64,000 nucleotides of DNA from Ciona intestinalis (lineage: Eukaryota; Chordata; Ascidiacea; Phlebobranchia; Cionidae). Positions 34,913-46,600 of this stretch are shown one piece after another; position 1 is the first letter of the stretch, and every line of letters starts with the position of its first letter. The DNA lies in NCBI RefSeq assembly GCF_000224145.3, contig NC_020174.2:124001-188000 (forward strand), written 5' to 3'. Below the pieces are notes generated by a model. The model did no database searches, was not told the DNA's origin, and saw nothing but the letters and a program-made list of their open reading frames with translations. The position numbers and the translations under genes are program-made.

Positions 34913-37900
34913 ATGTTTTTAAATAGCAATGACGACTTTTGTCGGTTCTGCTGCTCATTTTGTCTCAAGAAATTATCTTTTTTGTTTATTTATTTTACGG
35001 TTATGCAAATTCCAAACGTGACAAGTTACAACGTTGTAACCAACAATCCAAAATATATAATTGATGACTCCAACAACGCAACAAATTACTTTGGTTATAC
35101 GCTGAACGTCAAAGCCACGTTGACGCAACCACCGGAAGTTACGTAAGTATATAACTTTGTTTATTGTTTATTATATTATAAAAAATAAAACACCTTTTCA
35201 AATTAACATTTAAGTACAACTAAAAAACATTTGTTGCTGATACAATAAATAAACAATTAATATAGAATTCTGTAAAATTTTATAACTGTTTAATATTGTT
35301 AACTTACGGCGAAGTAGACACATGCCCCTCCAATATAGCGCGTCTTTCGCTTTAACACTCTCGTCGGGTAGCGTGGCCGAGTGGTCTAAGGCGCTGGTTT
35401 TAGGCACCAGTCATTTCGATGGCGTGGGTTCGAATCCCACCGCTGCCACTTTTGCGCCGGCGACCGGTTTAATACACGATCGCAAAGAAATAGATAATAA
35501 ATACCTTGCTTATGACGCAATAAAAGGATTAGAATGCCGTCTCGTTCTATTAAGTAGGCTAAAATACACATCATACAGAAAGCTTTCCGTTGGACTATTA
35601 AAAACGCATATAATATTAACACACCCAGTGTGACTAATGTACAAAAACAAACAAACACAATATATTATTCATTGGGTACAACAGACTCTCTTTGGGGGCA
35701 AAGTTGGTATAACATGGAAATGTCTGGTAAACCATATCAGCTTTTATAATCCAAACCAAGTTTTATTTTATTTTTACAGTTTCTTGGTTGGTTCCCCTAA
35801 ATCCGGGTCCACAACCAACCCCATTGGTGCAGCCCCCAGTTTAACTCCTTCATCCAGCGAGATTGTTGGCCCAGGGGGAATCCTTTCTTGCCCCATCACC
35901 TTCAACAACATAACCCCCCCATGTTACCCCGTTGTACCCCTTCTTAACCAATCCGACGCCAAATCTCTCCCAGGAAGAGACTCGCTTGGTTTAAGTAAAA
36001 TACTTTCGCCACCTGGCCCCAACTTAACTGTAAGTGGTTTATTATTCATACATTAAATAAAACGAGGACATTGGCATAATGTTTATTAAACATAGGGGGT
36101 TGTAGACATAGCATATGTTGTAGTTATTTTAGCAATATATTTGTTGCATTACAAATGTATGGCCCAAATCTAATTGTGAGTGACTCATTTTTTCATGCAA
36201 TAAATGAATTGTTATACAATTAATATATATTCCTTTCAACTTTAAGTGTAAAATTCAATTATTTATTGTGTACAGCATAAGTAAAATCATATCTTAAGAG
36301 GTCCCCTTATGTTTTAGACTATTGTAACTGCATTTTAACAATTCCACTTTAAATTTAACAAAAAAATTACATAACTTTACGCCTATATTTGCTACACAAC
36401 CATTTTCTATTCAAACCAATTATCCCACCAGGTTTGCTCCCCGTTACGAATGAGGAATTGTTCATCTGGATATGTCACTTACGGTGTTTGTTATTCATCT
36501 AATGATAAGGGACGAACATGGTCCACAGATACGAAGCAAGCAGATTCAAGTACAACATAAATATCTTATAAATGCAATATATTATGTTTGTGTGGATACT
36601 TATATGATAAAACACAATACATGTTAAATCTGCAAACTATATTTTGTAACGTTTTTAACGACTGTCATTTTACTAATAATTCCCTCCTCTTTGTTGTTTC
36701 AACTAATTTGATTTTTGCTACTTCATTCAAGGAGACAAATAAAATGTTTATTACATTCATTAACTTTTACAGAATGCCCTGTTGAAGATTTAGATTTGAT
36801 TTTTCTATTGGATGGTTCGGGGTCAGTTACCGTGCCCGACCCTCTCAACTTTGATCGTGTTAAACAATGGGTAAAGAATGTTACGGACAGATTCGATATC
36901 AGCACCTTCGCTAATGTTGGAGTGATACAGTATTCACATTATTATGAAACAAGGTAGGCGGTGTACTGATAGTTAAACAAGATACTATACATCATGTATG
37001 GTTTGTTGTGAGCAAGTTTGTGGTTTAATTTTAACCGATGCTTTTTTATTTATTTTACCCTATACCTGTTCATTTTATCCTAACCCACACAATCCACAGA
37101 ACGGTCCAGCCTTACATGAAAGTTGAAATTGGATTGGGACAATATAAAACACAAGCTGAGTTCCAGGTGATAAATAATATTATACTATTACCACTGCTCT
37201 TACAGTGTTCAAAAGCTTCACTTTTTATCTGATTATCTTTCTCATACTTTTTATCGTTTCACGAAACATTTGTATTTATTTTCATTAAATTTTTAGGCTT
37301 TAAATTTTGTTATCTTAAAATAAAATTGTTATTTAAAAAAAAACTTTTATTTTGATAAAATATTAAACTCACAATTTCCTCCAGATGGCGGTAGACTCCA
37401 TCCAGTTCCAAGGGTTCACGACCTTTACAGCGCATGCGTTGAACCGTACAGTTGAAGAGTTCATGAACTCTACTAGATACAGTGACCCCACGACGAGAAA
37501 GGTCATTGTTCTGTTGACAGATGGACAGTAAGTGATGTCATAATGGGAATTGTTTCATAAACAAACAGCAACTATTATTAGTGTATGTTTACTTATGCAA
37601 AACAAGTAACATACAGGGTAACTTGTAAGCTGGCACAAGGTGTATAAACACCCGTGTTATAACAACTATCATTGCCCTGCCACACGAGGATAAATAAGTT
37701 TTCATTCAAACAATGTAATATAATTGTTTCATTGCCAGAATAGCTTAATACTAAGAAAACAATTATCGCATTTTTTCTGTGAAATAACAATTAAATGCAT
37801 TCTACGAAATTTTACTGAAAATTTTGAAATCAATATTTTGACCTTTCATGTTTAACAAGGGTTGCATGCGGTTCACTTAAGTGATTAATGATGTCATAAT

Positions 37901-39264
37901 GCATAATCCATGACAAGCAAAAGTTACATTCGTTGATTTAAGCTTCAAATCTTTAAACATTAACTTGATTGATTGATTGATTACCTCGTTAATTGTGATT
38001 ATGGTTCAGTTTGTAATTCGGGCGTATATTCCTTTCATGGTGTCATAATGGTTGTACGTGGTGTCAGAATGGTAGTCTATGATGTCATAGTTGTGGTTAA
38101 TGATGTCATAGTTGTGGTTTATTACCAGATCAAACGACCGAGAATTCTTGGAAGAAACATCGGCGTACGCTCGTGGGTTGGGAATCACGATATTTGCTGT
38201 GGGGGTGGAGGGGTATTCGGAGGAAGAACTACAGGTGGGGGGGTTAAAGTTTGTTCCAACAATATATAAAACACATTCAACCAACAGATTATAACATCGG
38301 GTGAACTCGGCAACAACGAGCGAGTGTTCGGTCTTGATACTTTCTCCGATCTTAACAAAGTTGTCGACTCACTTCAACTGTCAATCACAGGGGTGCTGGA
38401 AGGTGGGGGTTATTTATATAATAAAACTAGATATTCCGTTACCGCCAGACTTATTATCAACAAATCTTCCGATATAAAAATTAACATTTTATTGCAGCCA
38501 ACATTTGTCTACAATCAACTTTCTCCTGTTAAAATCGACTTTAATTTTAAACATTGTTCTAGAGGCCGATCCGTTTTATGAATATAGATCATGCCTGGTA
38601 GTCGTATTAGCAGCATAATTGTAATATACAGAACATTCAGAGTGAAATAATTACATTATTATTATTTTAAAACATTTTTTTGACATAAAATTACAATATT
38701 ATTGTAAAATATAAACACTACTTTATATCAAAACATAGGGTTTCGTAAATATTCAATCTGCAAAATTTGAGACAAACCTCATTAATTAAAAAGTAATTAC
38801 AAGAAGCTGCAATTAACGACTTGCTAATTATCGGAAGTAAATCTTACAACGTGTTGCTTACTACCGGTGTTTAGTTAATTAATCAAATTGTGACATCATA
38901 GTTACCTATGTTGGACAATCAATCAGGTTTAACAGATTTTAACTGATTTCCCTATTCCAATGGTTTATATCTATAGTGTGGTTTAATGGCTGTTGTTTTG
39001 TTGACAATTTCCTTCGCTTGATTTGAATGTTGGATTTTTCTATTGAAGAAGAATAAATAAGGAAACCTTATGCTGTAAACATTGTTTAAATATTTCTCAT
39101 ATAGTAATGGAGGTTGTTTAAATGAAATAATTCAAATATCACAGTCACCTTTATTGTAACAATTAAATATTTACTCATCAATTAATTGAACAGGAAGTTT
39201 CCAAAGTACTGAAAACAACGGCTTACAGCAAGCAGAGCTCGGATTCGCTGGAGTGGAAACAATG
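34913..39264 (+). CDS. Integrin alpha-like gene with I-domain; no exons seen after the I-domain
   Basis: Nine exons: 34913-35142, 35780-36029, 36432-36549, 36773-36953, 37100-37166, 37385-37527, 38129-38234, 38288-38402 and 39194-39264 (1281 nt, in frame throughout). Exon 1 starts MFLNSNDD and has a hydrophobic stretch (LSFLFIYFTVMQIP) suitable as a signal peptide. The first beta-propeller blades follow: NYFGYTLNVKA, FLVGSPKSG, GGILSCPI, VCSPLRMRNCSSGYVTYGVC. The I-domain then starts CPVEDLDLIFLLDGSGSV, with MIDAS residues in DGSGS, the threonine of FTTFTAHA and the aspartate of LLTDG. The last exon (GSFQSTENNGL to ELGFAGVETM) matches the return to the propeller in alpha1-like integrins. Such integrins are cell-surface receptors that pair with a beta chain. 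The rest of the propeller, the thigh/calf domains and the membrane anchor were not found before the convergent BET gene, so the locus is truncated, misassembled or makes a short product. tRNA-Leu lies in intron 1. Confidence 0.85.
35367..35448 (+). tRNA. tRNA-Leu (anticodon UAG)
   Basis: A class II tRNA of 82 nt. The acceptor stem GGTAGCG pairs with CGCTGCC (one G-U pair), followed by discriminator A. The D-arm starts TGGCCGAGTGGTCTAAGG (A box). The anticodon stem CTGGT/ACCAG encloses loop TTTAGGC with anticodon TAG. A long variable arm follows, then the T-arm GTGGGTTCGAATCCCAC (B box). A TTTT run directly after the gene can end Pol III transcription. It lies inside intron 1 of the integrin-like gene, in the same orientation, and looks intact. 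Confidence 0.95.
37605..37712 (+). mobile_element. SINE tail in an intron of the integrin-like gene
   Basis: AACTTGTAAGCTGGCACAAG, ACACCCGTGTTATAACAACT and TGCCACACGAGGATAAATAA read towards an ATTCA end. Confidence 0.7.
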
Positions 39265-40664
39265 GTAACTATGATGTCATCATTTATTTGTCATCGGTTT
39301 GTGATGTCATTATGTTGCCATTATGACATCATCTTTATGTTTTGTTTGTTCTGTCTTGTTAACAATTGAAACAAAGAAGATTGTTCAAACAAAAACAATT
39401 GATGATGACATCACAGATAAACTTCTATGACATCATAGTGGTAAGTATAATGTTGTTTCTCTAACTTATAGAAATCTTATAATATTTTAAAAATATCTTT
39501 TTTAAGTGAAATATCTATTGTTTAAGAAGTGAACTTGCTTTATGCTACAGCAGTTTCCATTTCATAAGGTGAGCCAACAACCCCTAATACTGTTGTTGCC
39601 ACACATATTAGACTTTCCAAGACAACTCTTCTGACAGTTATTTGGTGCCGCACCTTATGCATATACAGGTCGTCTTCATCTGGAATGACACTCATCACAA
39701 AATGCAAGAAGAGCTGTTTTAGAAACCAACCCATCCATAATGACATCTGCCATGCAGTGAGACTAGCAGGCCAAATGTCGGTTTTAACAATATCTAATAT
39801 AGCATGGAGAGAAACAAGTCCACAATGGTAGCAGCCGTGAACCCCTAACCTCTGGTTTGGAGCCAGGCGCACTAATCATTATTTCACGACGCAAAAAGAA
39901 ATGTTTGTTTCAAGAAAATGTACACGCAGTTTTATGCTTAATACTATTTCTTGGTAATTCATTGGCACCAAACTTTATAAACGCAGGGGAGGCAGGAATA
40001 GTTAAATACAATTCTGTGAAATGGATCTAACTTATTAGTTGTAATGTTTACTAATTAATGCAGTGTAGAAATTCCCAGGGTAAACCTGCCCACCCTGTCA
40101 ACCCAGGTTTGGCGCCTATGCTAATGGTAACATACACGTGATATTATTGCACTAAATTTAGAAGTTGAAAAATTTAATTTGGCTTTTTATTGAAAGCAGA
40201 ATCTCACGCATCTGTTCGAGGGAAATTTCAACGAAAAAATTTTTGCGAAACAAAAACTGTTGAAAACACATCATCAACTTAGTTACAATGGGTTAGTGGC
40301 TTGTGTTGTAAATAAATTGTGTCTAATTAAGCAAGGGGGGGGGGGGTCTTATATACAAAGTGTGAAATTCACCTAATGGTTGAAACTGTACATTACAGAT
40401 TCGTGCGAGCCAACGAAAGAAATTAGAAAAAATGAAAACGCAGCTTTTTTCGGAGAATTGCAAATCCTGTCCACGTGTGGCAGCATTGAGTTCGGCCACT
40501 AAACGGCGCTATATGAAGAAACCCTATTGTGATGTCACATCTACTTGTGATGTCACACACAACCCTCCATCTAGCGACAATGATGTCACAACCAAATCAT
40601 TTATGATGTCATACACTGTATATGACATCACAACCACACATTATGATGTCACAGTATTGCACAA
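39265..40664. other. Convergent interval between the integrin-like gene and the BET 3' end
   Basis: Contains many TGATGTCA/TGACATCA motifs (39.27-39.43 and 40.53-40.65 kb), a dispersed repeat, a run of 12 G at 40.34 kb and a 110-codon minus-strand ORF (39540-39872) without recognisable domain. No integrin propeller exon is seen. Confidence 0.55.
39965..40145. repeat. Dispersed repeat, copy 1 (others at 45215-45330 and 62465-62595)
   Basis: GGCAGGAATAGTTAAATACA, TGTTTACTAATTAATGCAGT and AACCTGCCCACCCTGTCAAC recur in the same order at 62.47-62.59 kb. The last two blocks recur inverted at 45.22-45.33 kb. The family was not identified. Confidence 0.6.
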
Positions 40665-43600
40665 TCAGAGATTATTCTCTTCGAAACTCTTCATAATATC
40701 CGACTGTTGGTTCATATCAATCTGCCCCGCCATCTCCTTCCGTCGTTGTCTTTGCTGTTCTCGCATTCGGGCGATCTGGTTTTGCTTTCTCATCTCCTCA
40801 TGGTCGGCTGCCACGCCCCCAGTCACACCCCCAGTCACGCCCCCATTCGAAGATTGCCTCCTTGCAGCTTCCATTGCTTCTTTTTGTTCTCTGTGATGTA
40901 ACAATAATACAATACAACTTTAAAATTATTAAATAACAGATTAAATTCTATAAATTTGAGATCCAATAAAACAAATCACCTAAAATATTGTTATGTTTTT
41001 TTACAGGACAAAATGTGCAAATAAATGCCAGAGAAAATATTTAGAAATCAGTTGTAACATGCTGGACAGCAACAGTTGATAAACCTTTGGCATGTTGTAG
41101 AATGGATACAATGCTATTTTGAGTCGTGTGGATATTGTTAACAAATTCTGGAATACTTTAGTTTACACCAAATTTACGATAAAAGAAAATGAAAACAGGA
41201 ATAATACTTCAGCCTAACCCAATAACCTTTAACTTTTCGATACACAACGCCACAAACATCCGTTAAACTGAGTCAGTATAATAATATGACATAACAATAT
41301 ATTATGACATCACACACACCTTTGTTTGTCTTGTTCTTGTTTAAGTTGAGCTTCTGATTGAATCTTGTCCAATCTCTTCTGTTCCTCTTGTTGTTTATAC
41401 AAAGCCAACATTTGCTTTCGTTCCTCGGCTTGCTTGCGGAATGTTTCGAAACTCTCGGCTGCGTTGGTGGGTCGCGACAACTGGGGCTGGTTAGGGGTCA
41501 TTACCCCAGGTTGGGAAACCCCCTTAGAACCCCAGGTTTGGGCAAGACTACTCCACGAGCTTCGATTCTTCATTTTTATTTCATTCTGTGAAGCGATTAT
41601 GGTTTGTTGTGATGTCATAATAGGTGGTTTTTTATTTGTAACATACACATGTATTTAACAGTTTACCAGATATAAAAATGTTTTTTTTATTTCACCTGCC
41701 ACAAGATTTTATCAAAGTTTGTTGAATAAAAATAATAGTCGGAATGAGATTAAGTTTTTATATGAGAGGAACTGAAAAGACTATTTTGCATTATACCTGG
41801 TAGCATAAGTAATAATTACGATGACAACATTATGACATCACCTTTTTAACGAGGGTGGTTTGATTATCTTCCACACGGAGCGCTGTTGAGCTTGTGTTGA
41901 TTATTTGTGTCTCGGACGTGTGAACACTGGGTGGCACTATTGGTTGAACTTGAACCTGAGGGGACGTCTCGTTAGTAATAAATATGTTGGGCAATGAATG
42001 TAACTTATTTATTCTCACATGACGGGGCAACGACAGTCGATATAACACAAGTGTTATGTTTTATATGCCTCATTCCAGCTTACAAGTTACCACGTATGTA
42101 ACTTTGTGGGTGATTATTTTTTGTAGTAACCACTGGGTTAAGGCAAAAAAGGCCAAACCCGCCTAATAAATTGTTAGCTTGTTTTAAAACAAAAATTTCC
42201 TATATAATAATAGACTTATGATGTCATAACCATACTAACATTTGGTCTGTGATGTAATAATGAAGACCCCGGGTCTTGCTGTGCGATCACGCTACCACTT
42301 GGTGGGGGTGGAGGGTTAACAACGGGTGGGCGGGGTATGATGTTCGTTGGGGGTTGGTTGTGGGGCTGCGGGGATAAAGGGGGTTGTTGGTGTAAGATGA
42401 GACAAGAGTGAGTGTTATATAAAGACCAGCTTGGTACTTGTAACACTCACTCTTGTCTCATCCAACACTGAGGATGGTTAAATACACACCTATCATTTTA
42501 AACTGTTTATAATATATTTCTACAGTAGTTTCAATACAAAGTTATGCAAACCTTTTGTGGGATCGGAACAACGTTTGTTGGTTGGTTTAGTTGTGGTTGA
42601 TGGATGGGGGGTTGGGGGGGAACGCGGGGCTGGAAATAAACGGGGTTGGTTTGACTTATCCATGTTGCCACTCCCTACAGTCGAGTTGCTGAAGCTATTA
42701 CAATGTGTGAATAAACAGACATGACTTTTGGTTGGTTTGGTCATTTATGTCTTCGTGGGTGGGAACTTGAGTGACTTATCCATGGTTGCCACTCCCATGC
42801 CCACAGTCAAGCTGCTGAAGCTATTGCAGTGTGTGGATAAGCAGACATGACTTTTGGTTGGTTTAGTCATTTATGTCTTCGTGGGTGGGAACTTGAGTGA
42901 CTTATCCATGGTTGCCACTCCCATGCCCACAGTCAAGCTGCTGGAGCTAATGCAGTGTGTGAATAAACAGACATGACCTTTGGTTGGTTTAGTCATTTAT
43001 ATCCTTGTGGGTGGGAACTTGAGTGACTTATTCATGGTTGCCACTCACATACCAACAGTCGAGTTGCTGAGGCTATTACAGTGTGTGGATAAGCAGCGAA
43101 AATTCACAAACAAATGAGTGACGATAAGGTTAAGTTATGATCACCAGCATTTAGATTTGAACCCAGTAACTAAAGGTTCTTACCTGAGGTGCGGGGTTGG
43201 TTGGTTCAACTGGCTTCGGTTTCCGTATTTCTGTTTGAGAAATTAAAGTAAACAAATTGAACAAGAACATATTTGTTAAATTATTAAATTAAGATTTAAT
43301 ACCTATTGCGTGAATAAAAGTGACTTGTTTAACCTCTCATGGCGCGGTAAGGACAGTCGTTATACGGGTGTTCTGTTTCATACACCTTGTGCCCACCGAG
43401 TTACCACGTATGTTACTTTGTGGGTGATTTTTTACTTTATGGCTGACAATTTGGACAACCCATTAGTGACCACTGGGTTGTAGCAATTGCCGTTTATCTT
43501 AAGTCACATTAAACACAATGGTAGAAGCACAAAGCCCTGAACTTATAACCTCTGGTCTTAAGGCATGCTGACCACTGAAGTTTTCATTGGAATAAAAATA

Positions 43601-46600
43601 ACTTATCGGAAAGCTGTGATTGGAAACTGGAATTAATCTGGACCTGCTGTTTTACTTTATTTATTTAAACTGACTTATTACTTTAAGTTAGATTAATCAT
43701 ACACAACAAAATCCTTTTATCCTGTCCTGCCACCACCCCAAATAAGACCCAACACCCATAATTAGTACCTATGGTTGGGGGTGTAACAGTCACGCATGTT
43801 GTTGAAAAAGTTTTATATTTCAATCTTTAGCTTTATAATGACTATAGTTTTATCGTTGCTTCTTATTTTTAAGTTGTTCTGACCTACATTTTTTTCACTG
43901 AAGACCTAATAATGTAATCATTTGAAGAACTAACATTATACTATTACTGTCTTAACGCAGTTTCTTTCCTAAAACTGTAATGATTTATCTTGGTGTATAG
44001 TTGTTTAACTGTAACGCGTCAAATGTTTACCAAACTACATTAACTACATCGCATTTCATCATTTAGTTAAAACGCTTCTGACTGTACATGGAGGTTCAAT
44101 CCTGTTTTTGCAGTTTCTTTCGTGAAATATTGACTTAGTTAAATGAAGGCTTATTAGACTTTTATTTAATTTAAGTTTCATAGTTTTTTTATCCTTAGCA
44201 TTATAGCAATCTTGGTTTTACCGCGATTTCCCAAATCCTAGATTTTTCATTTTTTCAATATCCTCACCGTAGCTTTGATTTTCCAAAAGATAACTTACGT
44301 TACGATAATTAACCTGAAACTGAACTGTCATTCTCTGAACAAAGGTGTTAATTAGGGCATTTTATATTCGTCATTGTTTGTAGGTCAAATGCACATTGTG
44401 ACAAAACGAACATAACAACGTTACAATGCCATCAACGAAAACCGGGGTCGGTAACGAATATTTACACAAGAGTTAAAATGTCGTAAAAAAGAACAGCGCA
44501 GGATAAGAGCATAAAATGGTGGAGAATAAGTTTAACTCTTTGTGGCTTGAATGAGTGTTTCCAGGTTTATTTTGAGCAGTGTTAGCTGCTACTTGAAGTC
44601 AAGCTGTTTGGAATAAATAGGATTAGTAATGGGAAACACTGGGGATTTCTAGCTGGCAACACTTTTGGCAAATTGATAAACGGCTATGGCCAAACATAGA
44701 AACAACATAAACAACATAGATATCATATATAACAACGAAGAATGAACACAAATGATGGGAAATCGAGAAAAGCGACGAAAGAATCAAAAAGATATTAAAA
44801 ATAAGTGAAAAAATAAAAATACAGTTTTAAAATTAGCATTTAGCGCACAGGTAAGCAATTAATTCCACACATAATGTAAACAGGAGAAAAAAAAACAATT
44901 TTGTTAAAAACGACATTTGTAAAAAAGTTTAAAATGACGATAACGTTAAAAGATGGCACGCAAAGATAAAGGTTTTGTCACAATGTGCATTGTTGCAACA
45001 TAAGTTGCGCCGTTTCAATATGCCAAATAGTGGTGCCAGTCTCTTTCACTAACTAACTTCAACTAACACTTATCTGAAAACCTTCGAAATTCACTGTGAC
45101 AAATGCCACCGACCTTTACTGTTAAGATAGGCGGCAGAATATGCCACCGTGGTTAAAATACCTGTGGCAAATTTAGCCCAATGTGCTAAAAGTGAATTTC
45201 GAGGCAAAGTGTTACAGGCGTCAAACCTGAGGTGGCAGGGTGAGCAGGCCCACCCCAGAACTTAGCATTAATGAGTAAATTACAAACAAAGTTGGCACCT
45301 ATGGTTACACATAGGGCTAATATAAAGGTCTTGCCCAAAGCTACCCTCAAATTCATATTTTCTAAACGGTAAGAATAATGTGAAATACGCATTTAAAACA
45401 AACCAAATTTAAGATTAGGAAGCATACCTAAAATTTGCTTAATTGCTTAGTCTGAATAAATGAGCTTAGTCACAATCAAAATTTGCTTAGTCACCTGATT
45501 CTGAATCTGATGAGCCACTGGAACTCGAGGACGACGAGTCATCGGATTCGGAAGAACTGCTCGAACTAGCCGACAAACGGGACGAAGCTTCAACACCGGC
45601 TTTTGCTGAAAATGAGGAAAATATTTAGGATTTTGGGGAAAATGTTAGAGTTTTTTATTTGTGGAAGTGAACATTTTAGACTTTAAAAATGAAAAATCAG
45701 CTAAAGATGCTAGGTGTCTATACAAACAAACAGAGCCAAAGTATATTGCATTCACCACATTAATCGATGAGGTTCCCTATGTTTGACAACTATGAGACTT
45801 TAGCACAACAATTACAAGACTCCCATCTCACCTTTCTTTGGTTTCTTTGGCATCCCTAGTTTATCACTAACATCTTCCAACCTCTTCTTTAATTCCTCTT
45901 TCTTCTTTTGCATCATCTGTTCCTTTGTGGCTGGTTGTTTCTTGGCTGTCGAAAAAATATTTGCCAAATTATAAATCTATAAAAACAACAGGAGCCATTG
46001 CAGTTCTAGCCAAAAGTTTATATCATAGTTTACAAGACAGCCACGCAGTGTTTAGAGCTCCAATTGTAAGATATCGGCTTCAACACTTGGTTTAAAGGTT
46101 TAATTCTGCCACCCATTGTGGAAGTGTAATGTCCTTAAACAAAACACTTACCGGCAAAACAAAATTGTGCTATTTATATTTTGCTCTAGCCCCAAAATTT
46201 GAGGATAAACAAGCTACACATACGCTAAAGATAAATAAACCATAATCATTCAACCAACTTACTGTAAGGTTTGCGAGGTTTCTTCCTCAAACATGTCATC
46301 ACGTATTTCTCCAATTCACGAAGGGTGGACGGTTTCAAGGTTTCGAAATCAATTTCAATTTCATCCGGGTTGGAATCTTTTAAAGATGGCTCCCTTGTCT
46401 GTGGGGGTACGTGGGTTATTTCTATGTTGTTTATGTGATCTTAATGTATTAGATAATAGCTATATAGCATAAGCTACTAAAGCTACCATTTAATATACTA
46501 AACTACGATAGAAATTATTTTATTTCAATGCAATTCCTGATATTTCTGTTTGATTTATACCATTACTGCCGATGTATTTTTGTATATCAGTATGCATTTA

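Larger units (their letters stand above)
43231..45494. other. Long BET intron between the Ser/Asp exon and the Pro-rich exons
   Basis: 2.3 kb with one full SINE and one dispersed repeat. No further coding exon is needed for frame, but a small one with phase-neutral length could be missed. If splicing into it fails, translation reaches TAA seven bases past the donor of exon 45605-45495. Confidence 0.5.

Noticed and set aside
39540..39872. 110-codon minus-strand ORF that superficially resembles a transposase fragment
   Set aside because: I could not match any motif (no DDE or zinc-binding pattern), so it is left unassigned.
42520..42744. Alternative reading frame of BET exon 18 ([18 protein letters not shown])
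   Set aside because: It is longer but does not fit the phases of the exons on either side; the frame starting [11 protein letters not shown] fits both.
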